Shown here: positions 35,471 to 53,145 of the stretch, in pieces
How positions within the stretch are numbered: the stretch's first letter is position 1
Layout: each line of letters opens with the position of its first letter
NCBI RefSeq assembly: GCF_937616625.2
Contig: NC_065574.1
Coordinates: 2,604,001 to 2,668,000 of the forward strand
Length of the DNA: 64,000 nt
Direction: 5' to 3'
Source: Mercurialis annua
Taxonomy: Eukaryota; Streptophyta; Magnoliopsida; Malpighiales; Euphorbiaceae
The notes under the pieces: model-generated
The model's database searches: none
The model's input: the letters and a program-made list of their open reading frames with translations, nothing else
Told to the model about the DNA's origin: nothing
Position numbers and translations under genes: made by a program

Positions 35471-36006
35471 AATTTTTTTTAATAAATTTTTAATGAGAAC
35501 AAATAAATTAATAATTTACAGTTTTCTTTGTTTTTTAAGAAAGTTATGATCGTTAGATTTGAATTCGAAGTGAAATTTGAAGCTATTTAATTAGGAATTA
35601 AAAATTCGAGCGGATCGAAATTAAATTTGAAAGTCACAATAAATTTTTAAAAAGTAATGATAGAATTAGAGAAATTAATTTGTTGAATTGTTATGAGCTG
35701 AAGATTTTAAATTGAATTGTTGATTTGTTATTTTTATTCTCTTTAAATGAGCTGAGAAGAGAAGAAGAAGAAACTTTGAATAAAGTGTGTTAGGTATAAG
35801 TGGAGTATAAAAAATAAAGAGCAGAGTAAAAAAATAAATGGTTGACACGCTTGGGGTATGTAAATCAAGTTAGAATTTTAGGGTTACTAAATGCTAATAT
35901 TTTTCTAATCTAGGTAATTAGCTAATTCACTCTTTTTTTATCTCATATGGACCTACTTCACTTGAGGCGAACGACAGAGCTCCAGTCCGGCCACTTGAGC
36001 TCGTCG

Positions 36007-36598
36007 ATATTTTCATTATATATCATGCTTTTTCATTTCAGATTAGTATGTCACTGCTTTGCAATTTAAATAATAATAATACTAATAACTTCTTTAACCC
36101 TATTAAACTCTGAATAAATATAAATGTTAAGAAATATTTTAATGTTGGTGCAAATCGTATGATACTTTTACTGGATTAAATCATTTGAAATTAATAATAT
36201 AATATTGTTTTTCTAAAATTAATAAAATATTTTTTTCTTGTTTGCAGTCTGCACATCATGGTCAAATCCGCAAGAAAGTTAAATCCTTACAGGAAAATGG
36301 CATAAGAAACTAAAATTAAAAATCACAACCATCTTTTAAAAAAAAAAAATTAATTGATTATCCCAAACCAACTAGGGCCACACTTGGTTCGTAATAATAC
36401 ATTTCTCAAAAAATAATTTTCCGGAAAAATACTTATTTAGGAATTTAATTACTAAAAAAGTAAAAAATATTCGCCTTGTTTCATTTTTCAATTTTTTAGA
36501 GAATTTTTTTTTATGCATTAAATGATAAAGACAATAAAACTCTTGACAAATAATTAAAATAATTAAATATAAGGACATTATTATATTTTACAGATAAA
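36007..36598. other. Intergenic, no gene seen
   Basis: AT-rich; no supported feature. Confidence 0.5.
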
Positions 36599-36804
36599 TT
36601 TTTAGGTAAATTCAGTCCACCACGTCATCTATGGACTACTTATATTATAACATGTTATTAAAATAATGACAATATCGTAATATTACTATTTAAAAGTGTA
36701 AAAAAATAATAAATAAAATTACGATAATGCCACTATTTTAATAACGTATTATATTGTAATAGGCTAGTGCACGGATGACGTGATAGACTGAATCTACCTA
36801 AAAA
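36599..36804. mobile_element. MITE, family TTTTTAGGTARATTCAGTC
   Basis: 206 bp. Ends tttttaggtaaattcagtc and inverse gactgaatctacctaaaaa, and the inner arms 'gttattaaaataatgaca' and 'tgccactattttaataac' also pair. A relative lies at 56219-56390. Confidence 0.8.
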
Positions 36805-38519
36805 TCTCTCTATTTTACATCTATTTATTAGAGAAGTACAACTTATTTAAGTTTTATTAAGAAAATTACTTCCCTAATTAAGGCGAAGTTTGACAATTAC
36901 TTCTTAGAAAGTAAGACATATAAAATAAACCGAAGAAATATCTTTTCACTTTTTGAAAAGTTCTACTTTTCTAATTTATTTATCTCCAACAAAATGAAAT
37001 TCTAGGTATAACTCCAATGTTATATGGACATCAAACTATTAAAGTTGTGCATTAAATTTCTTTCATAAACAGTTTTTATTTTCCAACCAACCAAAAAATA
37101 ATAATTATCCCAAACATTAAAAATTAATGTCATATAATCTATTTATTCAGGATTTAATTTTATACACAAAAATCTTATCTCTATGAGCAGAAAATTATTT
37201 TATAAATTGTATTTTCACCTTTTTATGAGTTTAAAGCAACAAATATTTCAAATAAAAAGTCTAAAAATAATTTGTATTCAACTAAATGAGATGTTAATTA
37301 CTGAGTAAATATTTTTTTTTTTAAAAACTAATATTTTATCATCTCAAAATTATAAGATAAAATTTCCTTTTGAGACAATCCAAACTATGTATTAGGTTAA
37401 ATTCACTCTTATTTATTTACTTGTCAAAAATAACCTTATTTATTTGTTTTAATATTATAACTTAAAAGTTTAAAATTCAATCTATTTTGCTTTTAAATTG
37501 TAATTAGTTCCAATAATGGATAATTTAATTCGAGTTAAGGTCTCAATCGGCCAGGTAGCCAAAAGGTCTGTATTAAGAAATGGTCCATATATATTCCACA
37601 TCATCAACTTGGGTGACACATGATCTGACCCTAATCTTAGTCACACAACATGTCAACCTTCAACTCTTTTTGCTGATAATGAGATTCAATTTCCATATCC
37701 ATCTATCTTATCTGATTTTAATTATCCACAATGGCTGAACATAAATAAATATTAGCTACATCCAAAATATTATGAATTTTCAATACTCAAATGATTAAAA
37801 AAAATTGATAAAATTGTGAGCCGTTAGTAATTCATAATTTCATATGATCAAATTCAAATCTTTGACATTCAAGAAAGGTGTATTTATTTATTTTTATTTG
37901 GAAGGAATAGCTGTAAACTGTACTAATATATATATATAGATATATTAGAAAATTAAGAAAAATAGGCTACGCAAAAAGTGAACGTTAAGATCAAATTCAT
38001 TTTAAGGTCTCTATACTTTTTTAATATGTATTTAATCCATTTTAAAATCTTATATTCATTAGATCTTTATATTTTAAGAATTTAATTCTATAGGTCCTTT
38101 TGGATGAAACACTACGCATGTAGCCATTACCATTACTGCGTGCACAATTATAGAGTAAATTTAAACTAATGAGTTAAGTTTTTCATTTAACTCGTTCACA
38201 TATTTTCAAATTTTCTTTAATTTGATATTTATATTTTTAAATTTTTATTTATCTGGTATTCTCTTCAAATTCAATCTCAAGTGCGTTTTCCAACGAGTGT
38301 CGTACACTTTTTTTCATTCCAAAAAAAACTTAAAAATTTAAAATAAATTAATTATAAAAGCCAGATAAAAACATAACTTTGATAAAGAACTATAAATAAC
38401 AAAATAAAAATATATAAACTCAAAATGGGTTTTCTAAATAATAATAATAACAAAAAAATTGGCTTTAAAAGCGCTTAGTCAGATATGAAAGGCACATAGT
38501 ATTAGAATTGATGTGAAGT
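36805..38519. other. Intergenic, no gene seen
   Basis: AT-rich spacer with no supported gene. Around 38000-38130 the text 'aggtctctatac...attagatctttatat' resembles decayed MITE ends seen elsewhere in the window. Confidence 0.45.
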
Positions 38520-38708
38520 TGTACTGTACGAGTGTTTATCCCATGCAACTGTTGCGCCACGTCATTTTTACATCAAGCCAATAAGCATTTGCGATAGGGA
38601 ATCTTTAATTTTTTTTTTTATCATTCAATTTTCCACATGGCTAACATATAATTAGTTTGTTTCACGAATGATATGGCGCAACGGTTGTGTGCAATAATTT
38701 TTCTGTAC
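38520..38708. mobile_element. Foldback element (candidate)
   Basis: 'tgcaactgttgcgccacgtcat' near 38548-38569 mirrors 'atgatatggcgcaacggttgtg' near 38669-38690, with 'gtact' ends. A fragment of the same family (cgttcgtgcaacaaactaat) is at about 43887-43906. Confidence 0.5.
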
Positions 38709-38935
38709 TAAAAGCGTTTTTAGGCAGAGGAGAAGAACTCTGCAGTTTCTTCTGACTGCCCCACTTTGCAGCCACCAACTATCACCTACATGTTTCATCT
38801 CCTACCACATACCATGCTTAACTTTTTTATTCCACTTTTGACCTCTTTTGCATTCCATAATTACACTTCATATATACTACTATTTTACCCTGCCCATAGC
38901 CCCACAATTTTTATTCATAGTATGAGTTAAATTTT

Positions 38936-39300
38936 GGACTAATTCATTTTTAGATCCTTTAACTTTATATTTTTAATTTAGTAAGTTCTTAAGCTTTCAC
39001 TTGGTCTTATCTGATTCATAAATTTTATATTTTTAATTTATCTGGTCTTTAAATCTTCATTTGAACTTATTAGGTCCTTCAACTTTATATATTTTAGTTT
39101 ATCTAGTCCCTGAATATTCATCACTTAGAAATTTGAGGGAGCAAAAAAATCAAAGTACAAGACCAAATGAAAGTTCAGGGACCAGATGGTAACCAGATAA
39201 GACTAAATGAAAGTTCAGAAATCAGATAAGACTAAATGAAAGTTAAGGGACCAAATAAATTGAAAAGGTCAAATTCAAATACCTTAAAATGGGCTAATCC
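38936..39300. mobile_element. MULE-like MITE with internal repeats
   Basis: 365 bp flanked by a perfect 9-bp duplication ttaaatttt (38927-38935, 39301-39309). Ends ggactaattcattttta and inverse taaaatgggctaatcc. Each arm holds several copies of a roughly 35-45 bp phrase (left: 'tctggtctttaaatcttcat'; right: 'agactaaatgaaagttcag'), so it grew by internal tandem duplication. Confidence 0.8.
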
Positions 39301-39309
39301 TTAAATTTT

Positions 39310-39664
39310 GAATTCAAATTATGAACAATTACATTGATTGTTTTTATAAAATGTCTATTTATTTATTTTTATAATTCATGGTTTTTAATTTTTTTAGCAA
39401 TCAAATTAATAAGATATTTTAATAGTATATTCAATAATTTTTAATCCATAGTAGAAGTCCAACATTAGAAGCAGTGACGGAGCCAGAATTTTAAAATAAT
39501 AAGTTCAAATTAATATATATTATATGTGGGGAATTGTTTTAAAAATTAAAAAGCCAAATTGATGTATATGAAAGAACAATTTTCAATTAAACTGACGATT
39601 TTATTAAATTTTATGAATTTTTTATCTAAAATCTCTTAAATTTATAGGAGCTGCCAGTTTTGTT

Positions 39665-39739
<75 letters not shown>

Positions 39740-41332
39740 GCACATCACGGCAAGCAAACAAATTAAGCCTCCACCAGATACATACACTAAAATAGCTTTC
39801 CATAACCATTCCCCCTTTTGTATACAGTTTCTGCAAGGAACCATCAAAACCTTTTTGGAGTGCACCACTAAATTCCCAATTATATCACCCAAATTTTGCT
39901 TCACTATTACTTTTCTTTAATATTGAAACAATTTTTGGTCTCAATATTATTATAAACTTATAATTTACAAATAATTAACTATATCATATTAATAGATTAG
40001 GAATTCAGGATTCTTATAGATAATTTTAATATTTTAAAATTGATAGAATTTATATATTTTAAATTATGTTATGTAAATAATTAATTGCCCATAAATGTGG
40101 CTGGTATTAGTAGGTTTTTTTATAAGAGAAGGACCGATTTCTCAACTACTCTTTGTTATCATCCACAAGTATTAAGCTAGCCACCTACCAATTTTTATTA
40201 TTTGCAAAAAGGTCCTTTTCGTCCATTGCTAGGCTCATACTATTGAGTATATATAGCAACTTGCTTGCTATGCATCGTTGAAGTAACTATCGAGTATACA
40301 GCAAGATTAAGAAAGAAATGTTCAGGAAGCTGATCGTTGGCTCGGGTGTCCGCCCGAGCTCTATCCGTTTGAATTGAATTTGAACGTTTTATATAGTATA
40401 TCGAACTTGAATAATAGATATTAAATTCCAACATGATCTAAACATAATTTAAATTTTCATTTAAATGAGATGTTGTGAGATTAAGTGCATCAGTATTGAA
40501 TAAAAATCAATAGAAAATAATTAACAAATAATAAAATAGAGAAATAATTAAATGAATACAAGATATGCGTGGTTTCATGATTGTCTATGTCCATCAATGA
40601 AGGAGCGGTCAATTAACACCGAACGGTTATAAAAGAATGGTTAAAGATGATTATAAGGCTCAATATCCAACTGGTGCAAACAATTTAATCAATTAAGAAA
40701 GAAAAATAATTTTAAATAGTAGGTGCAATTACTTTCTCTTACACATTCTTAAAATCTTAAAATTACATTTAAAACCAACAATCAAAGAAATATAAATTTG
40801 CATTGTAACTGGCACCACCATGTTGTGGTGCTGCCGGTGTTGTCACTATGGCTTCCACTTCGTCTTTGCTTCATCAAAGTGATGGTATTTTATATAGTGA
40901 CTTTCATACGAGCTCTTTAAACGCAGACATTACGATTTGAACTTATAAATTATAGGTATAATCTTAATACGAGTCTAAAATAATTAGATCTAATTCAAAT
41001 CTGTCCAAATCCGGCCATGAACAGGTATATGGAGGGGGTGGTCCTGCCCTTCATGGCTTTTTTTTGGTGGGTATAAAAGAGGTGGAATAGTTGTCATTAT
41101 AGTGTTTGATGGAGTTGGATAGATTTTTTGATGTGTTGGGTTGGATTCGACTAATAAATAGTACTATCCGTTGGGGCAAGTGGAGGAGTTTCCCACAACT
41201 ATTTGCTTCATTAACCTCACCCTAATTATTGTCCATATCCCACCATTACAATATACATCCTCACCCGACTTCATGTCTTCCATATTAGTACTATGTGGTA
41301 CTATTTTCTTTTCCAAAAAATGATTCAGCAAA
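39310..41332. other. Intergenic with long AT microsatellite
   Basis: No gene supported. An (AT)n run fills 39667-39736; the overlapping 'IYIYIY' frames are artefacts of it. 'agtgacggagccagaattt' at 39473 is a common decayed plant transposon end, similar to 57724-57740. Confidence 0.5.
39667..39736. repeat. (AT)n microsatellite
   Basis: About 35 unbroken AT dinucleotides; a shorter TA run lies at 43091-43115. Confidence 0.98.
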
Positions 41333-41627
41333 GGGTTAACCCATCCCTCAATTCATAATTCAAATTCGAATAATTCATTTTCACATATTTTGATCAACTA
41401 AAAACAAAATTTTATTTTTTTAAATTAATTAATAATAAAATTATATAATATAAACAAATTCAAGGACCGGAATAATCCATTTTATTTCTAATTGACATAA
41501 AAATATAAAATAATTGTCCTTAATTGACCGAAAATAAAAAAGTATTGTTTTTAATTAATTTAAATGATTTAATTGAGTTTTTATCCAAAGTCATAAGTAT
41601 AAAAGCCAGATTAACCCTTTATTTAAA
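41333..41627. mobile_element. Foldback MITE (family AATAATTCATTTTCA)
   Basis: Left 'gggttaacccatccctcaattc' with 'aataattcattttcac'; right 'agccagattaaccctttatt'. The ends pair (GGGTTAA/TTAACCC), the inner arms only loosely. Same style as 52496-52712 and 53146-53434. Confidence 0.5.
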
Positions 41628-41690
41628 AATTATTTTTAATTTAAGTATAAAAGCCAGATTGACCCTTTATTTAAAAATTATATATAATTT
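41595..41690. repeat. 48-bp tandem duplication
   Basis: 'aagtataaaagccagatt...ttatttaaaaattat' occurs twice at a 48-bp spacing (41595 and 41643), extending the right end of the foldback element. Confidence 0.85.
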
Positions 41691-44339
41691 ATTCTAAATG
41701 ATTCGAGATCGATTACAGTATGTATATAGTAATATAGAATTCAAAAGATAAAACATTAATTAGTTTGTAAGTATTTTATTCTTCAAAATCTATAAAAAAA
41801 AATTGGAAATTTTTCATAGATTACTACTATATATACTTGTTGGAAAGTAATTAAAAACTTAGAACATATATTTAACAATGGTTTATTCCATGGTTGATGG
41901 AAGAGGTTTGTCTCATGGTAGAAATGTTCTTGAAAATATTTATTTTGTCATTCCCTTACCTCTTCTGTTTTAAGAAAATGTCACATTCAACACATTACAG
42001 CAATGAATATATCCTCTTAATTTACTTGATGGATAATCTTATGTTTGAAAAATACATAAGGACAACCAATATGTGCTAATCTCAATGTATTTCAATCTAA
42101 AAGACCAAATTATTTAAGAAACTTAAATTTTTACGTCTTTAATTAATTATAATAAACTTTTAAAACTTTTACAATTATAATTGTATTTGAAATGTTTTTT
42201 TTTTAATAATTGCATCTAAACCTTTTAATTTCATATTCAAATCGTCTATTCTACATAACTTAAGAAAAAATTGTTATCCAAAAGGGAGTTGAATAAAGCA
42301 AACTCCCTCATTGGATAGTTTTGCTAGTATTGTTCGTAATGATGATAGCAAGGCGGGGCGTGGGAGGTGTTCGGTGGCGGGCTATGTTTACGGTATGTTG
42401 ACAGATGAAGTGGCGAGTTTTAAAGAGGCCCTGACTTGGCTAAAGCAATGAGTTTTAAAGAGGTCTTAAATTGGCTGAAACAATCATTTGTTGAGAATAT
42501 ACGTTTTTATAATATATTTGCTTCTCTTAGTCTAGACTTTTCATTATAGTGAGGAAGATAGGTCGGATATACCGGGTCGGTTATTAAACATTATTGGGAG
42601 TTTTAAAGCCCTATAGCAATGTAGTTCTTTCATTTTTATTAGAAGATCAACGAACTTGGCAGCTCACTTTCTAGTGCGAGATGCTAATTTTTTGTATGAT
42701 GTCAAATTTTAGGATTTGATTGTTCTGACATTCGCAAATCCGATTTTGTGTTATGATATTGTTTTTTAATAAAACTAGTTTCATTTATAAAAAGGAACAA
42801 TTTAAACTATTTATAAATAGTTTCCATTGAAAGAGATAAAATTGTATTTTTAAATTGTACAAAGAATTAAATTAGCCTTTTTACATAATTAAGGATATGC
42901 ACTTCCTCCTTTTCTCTCGATTTCAAAACTCTAGTTGTTTATAGATTTGTTTTTCATATTTTCTTTTCGAAACTGTTAACCGGAATCATCTTATTTATTT
43001 TATCACTTTATTTTTTTTAATAAATATAATAATAGCCACCGACATTCATTTTTAGTTGATTGTCTAAAATTTATCGACGATGTAAAATATTATATATATA
43101 TATATATATATATATCCAATTTGTTGCGAATCAAGAAACGAAAAATAGATCAATAATGTCTTTCAACACTAAAGATAAATTCATTTATGAATTGTAATAG
43201 CTTGTTCGCATTATTTATTTTATTGGCTGTTTTTATTTACGATAATTTTATTTGTCATTTTCTAAAAGGTTTATTTGTCCCATTTTATGAAGGGTTTTTT
43301 TTAGATGGAGGGTGAATCAAATGCCCTGACCCTTAAATATAAAAAAAATCGGTTTGCAGGCGATGAAGAGATTTTGATTGAAGAAGACATTTTTTTAAGC
43401 AAAGCAGTTTTGTAATTTATTTTTTGTTTTTATAAGTAGATCGATAAATCAGTCATAACACACGATAACCGTTATATGTTTAATTTTCTGATTTTTCTAA
43501 ATTTCTTACACATGTAACCGTTATATGTTTGATTTAATAAAATATGATGTCCTTTTTCATATCTAACCAGTTGAACTCACCCAATTTAATTAAGTGGCAT
43601 GACTAATAGCGGGGCTCTCTCTCATGAGTTGGAAATCTTGAGTTTCAGCCTCCATGCTCACACTTTAAGGGACACATATAAAATCCAACTGATAATGTGG
43701 TGGCATTAAATTTCTAACTACTAACACTTGAAATTATAACAGTCGATTTATATCTGCTGCAAAAAAAAAAACTCATCTATTTTGATTTGTTTTTTTTTCA
43801 AGTGAATTTATCACTTGTTGCATTGAGTTAATTCATCGACTCATTTAAAAGTTCACCTTCATTAAGGAAAATTATTCCCACCACATCGTTCGTGCAACAA
43901 ACTAATTATGTGAAATTTTAATAATTAAAAAAATAAATAATAATTAATTTTTTATCCCTCTTAATTAAACGAAGCCTACTTATTATGGTCCCACACTAAC
44001 CATGGCCCACATAAAAACACGCACATAGGACACATCGGTAATATTTGGACAAAATCAGTTGCCCACATGTCATTTCTAGAGAGATAAACTTTAAAAACAA
44101 CTAGAGAGAGAAACCAAAAAAAGAAAAATTAAAATAAATCCACGTTTTAAAGCCCCTCCTTCCTCGCCATTTCTTCGATCCCTCCCTTTATCTCTTCTCT
44201 CGCACTCCCTCCTCGTTAATGCCCAACTTAAACCAGAGAGAGAGAGTCATAGGGAGGGCCAAACAGACAATACCACAGCTCTAACAAACAACCTTAAATT
44301 ATTACAAATTTCCTCCTTAAAATTCACATTTCAATCACC
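41691..44339. other. Intergenic before NADP-ME
   Basis: AT-rich, no gene supported. 43573-43690 has 'ctcatgagttggaaatcttg' and 'gagtttcagcctcc', perhaps a decayed SINE. From 44150 the sequence turns C/T-rich, then GAGAGA at 44236-44248, the likely promoter and 5' leader of the next gene. Confidence 0.45.
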
Positions 44340-49021
<4,682 letters not shown>

Positions 49022-49617
49022 AGTGATACCCCCGTCCCCAAAAGGAAGGGGAAAAACCGAAAAAAGAAAAAAAGTAGAGGTTCATTTTTAGTCACATAAT
49101 CAGCCATTTTCCATTTTTTTGTTTAATTTTTTCGTTATCCTATTTTAACTGTTAATCCTTTATTTTATACGACGTTGCCATGTAAGTCGTTCCGTGGGTA
49201 ATCAGTAGCACATTTATAGTAGGTGCTTGTAGTCTGATGCAGTCAGAATATAGCATGAAAAAGAAGGGGAAAAAAGATGGACTTGAAAATTCTCACATGA
49301 AAATGAAATTCTTTTTATTGTTCTTTGCTTTCTCACTGTATCAAAATAGACGCATAAACTTCTTCATATTTTCCTAAAATATTAATCATAGCTTATCGAA
49401 TATTATTGTTAGATGGATGATAACTCGTCGCGTTAATTATAAGTACTTTAGTGTTTTATACTTGACTGACAAGTCGAATAAAAATGTAATATATATTTGA
49501 AATTTATAATAAAATTTTAATTTCATCTTCCTCATTGCATTTATGACGATGAGAGATTAAAGTGAACAGAACGAAATCAAAAGATGACAGAAAACAAGAT
49601 GGGCTGGGATAAAGTGG
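49022..49617. other. 3' flank of NADP-ME
   Basis: Likely 3' UTR in the first 250 bp, then AT-rich spacer. No further gene. Confidence 0.45.
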
Positions 49618-49785
49618 CATGGTATGGGTTTATTTTTCTTTAACCAGAGGTTTTGGTTTCGAGCTCTGGGTTACTATCGAGCAGTTTAAAGTAAAAAAAT
49701 TGAGAGGGATCATTTTAACGAATTTTATCTAGCTTGGTCAGAATTAGTCAAGGTAGTGGCTCCGGACACCGGAAGATACCTGTAA
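49618..49785 (+). mobile_element. Decayed SINE (candidate)
   Basis: Contains 'taaccagaggttttggtttc' plus 'gagctctgggt' (B-box-like) and, further on, 'aattagtcaaggtagtgg' and 'ctccggacaccgg', phrases typical of a common tRNA-derived SINE group of dicots. The A box is poor. Confidence 0.45.
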
Positions 49786-49904
49786 AAAAAGAATGACAAA
49801 TAAACATCTAATTGGGAAGAAAATGCAGCACTGGAGAAGAACATTATTTAACTTAAGGAAACACAAATTTTTCTTAACAATGATGTCAAAACATGTAATT
49901 TTAA

Positions 49905-50641
49905 GGCTTAATGTATTAAAAAACTCTGACCTTTCATTCTCTTTTCAATTCTATCCCAACGTTGCAAATCTGTCAATTTTACCTTATTTTGCATTTTTTT
50001 ATTTCAATTGTAACCTAAAGCATAAAATTGACTTTTTTTTATTTGGCAAAAATTCTCTAAATTGACTCTTTTTGCATTAGATTAACCTTTTATGTTAAAT
50101 TGACCATTTTTAAGAAAATTTATTGAACTTTTGTCAAATAAATAAGGCTTAATTATTTAAAAAATCACTCACCTTGAACTTTTTTTTCGTTTATACCCTG
50201 ATTTAGGAAAAAATTCATTTATACCCTGACGTATGTATTTATGTTTCACCTCTACCCCGAAGCACTAAATTAACCTCTTTTCATTCAGAAAAAAATTTAA
50301 AATAGTTCTTCATTTTTAACCTAATCTAATTAGAGTTTAATTATAAATGAATTTTTCTCTAAATGAAGAGAGATTAATTTAGTGCCTCGGGGTAGAGATG
50401 AAACATAAACACATACGTCAAGGTATAAATGAATTTTTTCCTAGGTCAGGGTATAAACGAAAAAAAAGTTTAAGGTGGGTGGTTTTTAAGTAATTAAGCC
50501 AATAAATAAAGGTCAATTTTATATTTCAGGGTATAATTGAAATGAAAAAGTGCAAATTGGAGTAAAATTGACAATTTTTCAACATAAGGATAGGATTGAA
50601 AAGGGGATGAAAGATCGGGGTTTTTTTTAAAGCATTAAGCC
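49905..50641. mobile_element. MULE-like MITE, split by a nested MITE
   Basis: Ends ggcttaatgtattaaaaaac and inverse ttaaagcattaagcc. The arms share 'tgacctttcat' / 'atgaaagatcgg', 'ttttcaattctatcc' / 'ggataggattgaaaa', and a 'tgcaaat...aattttac' pair. Flanks taattttaa (49896-49904) and taatttcaa (50642-50650) match at 8 of 9. Without the inner element it would be about 373 bp. Confidence 0.85.
50146..50500. mobile_element. MULE-like MITE, family GGCTTAATTA, nested
   Basis: 355 bp with ends ggcttaattatttaaaaaat and inverse taattaagcc, and a perfect 9-bp duplication aataaataa (50137-50145, 50501-50509). The arms pair over more than 100 bp. Same family as 4014-4391: shared 'ttcgtttataccctga', 'tttcacctctacccc' and 'cctcttttcatt' phrases. 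Confidence 0.9.
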
Positions 50642-50650
50642 TAATTTCAA

Positions 50651-52495
50651 AGTACAAACCAAACATTTTGTTTTACGTATGCAAAATTCTCCCAACATTT
50701 TAATTCAATGAAGTCCACAGTCCACACACATATATAACATGTTTTTTTAATTCATTTTAGACAAATACAAATGTTATTGGTAGAGGATAATTTGCTTAAA
50801 TTGGAAGAAAGTGGCAAGAAATTGATTTGTCATTTACGTAATAATTCCTATGTGGTCCAAAATATTAGCATGTTAAATTGATAAATAAAGTAATACTATG
50901 ATATTTCAGCTTTCACGTTTTTTTCCCCTTTTTTTCCAACAACTGGAGAATTCTTCTTATATTTGCACATACCGATTAATTAGGTTTTAAATTTAATCAT
51001 TTGTAATCACTAATCTAAATTTGAATGGGATAGAATCATAAACTTCAAAATGTTCTTCACCAAATTTTAATATGATTATATATACATACGTAGCCCGATT
51101 TCGATGGAGCGTTGGTGGACTATTGCTCATTAATTTAGGGTTTAAGCGAGATTGTACGGTCAAATCGTACTTATATATGCAAATGTTCAAAATTTGAGGT
51201 TAGAGTTTGTCTTTCGTAAGAGATCTATCAGCCTCGAGTATGAATTAATTTGAATGTGAAAGAATTAAAGATGTTGTTTCATAATTGAGCTTCGTCCATA
51301 ACACTTCATGTATTTCCTCTCAAAAAAATTACAAATAACATCATAGATATAGATTTAATAGTACAATTTTGTATATTCAAAATTTATATTTTCTCCATGT
51401 TTATAAAATTATAATAAATTATATATGTATTTTTATTTTTGCACATTTTATATACAAAAAATCGAATTGCTCAATCATTAGCAAATAAATTTAATGAATA
51501 TAAAATTATTCTTCTCCTATCTAATATTTAATTTTAATAAAATGCATAAATATAAATTAATTAATACATCAAGAGCATAGAGAAAGAGATGTAAAGTAAT
51601 TTATTAACATTAAAATCTTAAAATGAAGAAAAAAAAATGGTAGCATGTAGTACCAATGTGGACCAAATAGCTAGATTGAGCCGCCCTTAATTGATTTTAT
51701 AAACATCACGCATCACGCTTATAAAGAATAAAAATTTGTTGAGATTTTTGTCAAAGCTGTCCATTTCTTTTAATTTTGTAATACAAACAACAAGATACTA
51801 TAGTTTAGAATTAAAATAAAATAAAATTATCTCTATCATTAAATTAATTTCAAAATTCTAGTTTGTTCTGATAGCAGAGTATATTATTACTTTGATACGG
51901 TTCTTATGATTTAATGAATAGATGAATTTCATTAAACATGTTTATGATTTTACTTTGAAGCGATAATCTAAGAATCAAAACAATCAACCGGTTCAACTAG
52001 TTCAATCATAAATTGGAGGCCAAGCCGATTTGAAAAAAATTGGCTCAATCTATTTAAATCAGAAAAATCTTAATATTTAGATATAAACCAGTTAAACTAC
52101 AAAAGTCGTTTATTTTTTATTTACTAGATAAAATTTAAAACATTTATTTTTTGCAAAATATATTCACTGGTTAAAATGTACTAATACTTTAGTAACCAAT
52201 GTTAGGAGCAGTGTTTGGAGGGGTTGTGTCCCCTAAAAGTTTCAAATCCATATTTTGGTCGACCAAATGGCTATTTAATTAATGAAATTTATGAGTTTCA
52301 AACAAAAATTTGTTCACTAGTTAAAATTTCATCCATGCGTTATATACATATTAAAAATATAAAATTTATTTAACCAATTGAACTGATCGCTGAATCGATT
52401 AAATTATGAATTGGTGACTACACTATTTTGACCATCTATTGAATTTTTAAAACACCAATTTTAAGTGAAGAGCTGAAAATAGAATGAGCAAAACA
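50651..52495. other. Intergenic, no gene seen
   Basis: AT-rich spacer. The short minus frame at 50993-51190 has no feature I can support. Confidence 0.5.
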
Positions 52496-52712
52496 TCAAT
52501 AAGGTCTCTAAACTTATAATTCAAAATCAAATAATTCATTTTCAGTCATTTTAATCGATTAAACTCATTAAAATCTTGTTTAATAACCCCTTCTAATGCA
52601 TTGATTTTGCGCAATACACATAAACTTCATACAAATTAAGAGTCAGTTGACGGGATTAAAATAGTCGAAAATGAATTTTTACGAGTCATAAATTTAAAGA
52701 CCTCCTTAATCA
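52496..52712. mobile_element. Foldback MITE (family AATAATTCATTTTCA)
   Basis: Left 'aaggtctctaaacttataat' with 'aattcattttcagtcatttt' pairs with the right inverse 'aaaatagtcgaaaatgaatt' and 'tcataaatttaaagacctcc'. Confidence 0.7.
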
Positions 52713-53145
52713 TTTGTTCAAAATTAGAGCATATTTACTAAAGTTTACTTTAGATTGATACAGATCTTTCACATTCAAAGATTCGTGGAAGCAGTGAAGA
52801 TAACATTTTTTTTGTCTGTCCAATTTAAATTTCGTCGAAGTGATAAAAAGTGTGACTAAATACATCTTAACATTATCTCTGTCTTTGGAGATCAACTAAA
52901 GTCTGCGACCATTTTGTCTATCCTTCCATCAAATCATATTTTGACACGTTGCAGACCAAAATTGAATGGTCTCACATGTCCGTACATGAATTGGTTTATG
53001 CATTTTCTTGGAAGAGGCCTTTGAGATAAGGTTTTTGGTGATTAGATTAGATTAAAAGGGTCGGTCATTAAAATTTTAAATTTATTTATTAATTTTATAT
53101 TTTACTCCAATTTTCAGTTCAATTGTACGTAGCCGTTTGTTTGGT
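52713..53145. other. Intergenic, no gene seen
   Basis: Nothing supported; a short minus frame at 52710-52895 overlaps the MITE end and looks random. Confidence 0.4.

Larger units (their letters stand above)
34107..36006. mobile_element. 1.9-kb element with about 65-bp terminal inverted repeats
   Basis: 34107-34175 (cactagctcgagttaccgg...) is inverted at about 35937-36006 with roughly 80 percent match; both hold 'ctctgtcgtt', 'ctcaagtga' and 'taggtcca'. The left end starts CACTA but the right end does not end in TAGTG, and I find no clear target duplication, so the superfamily is open. Inside are a 23-bp direct repeat (ttttcggacgttcactctga at 34207 and 34284), a pyrimidine tract, CTT runs and a GTTTGAAAC array. 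No transposase. Confidence 0.7.

Noticed and set aside
34107..36006. Calling the 1.9-kb element a CACTA transposon
   Set aside because: Only the left end starts CACTA; the right end lacks TAGTG and no 3-bp duplication is seen.
39626..39920. Three overlapping frames with IYIYIY repeats
   Set aside because: They are translations of the AT microsatellite on both strands.
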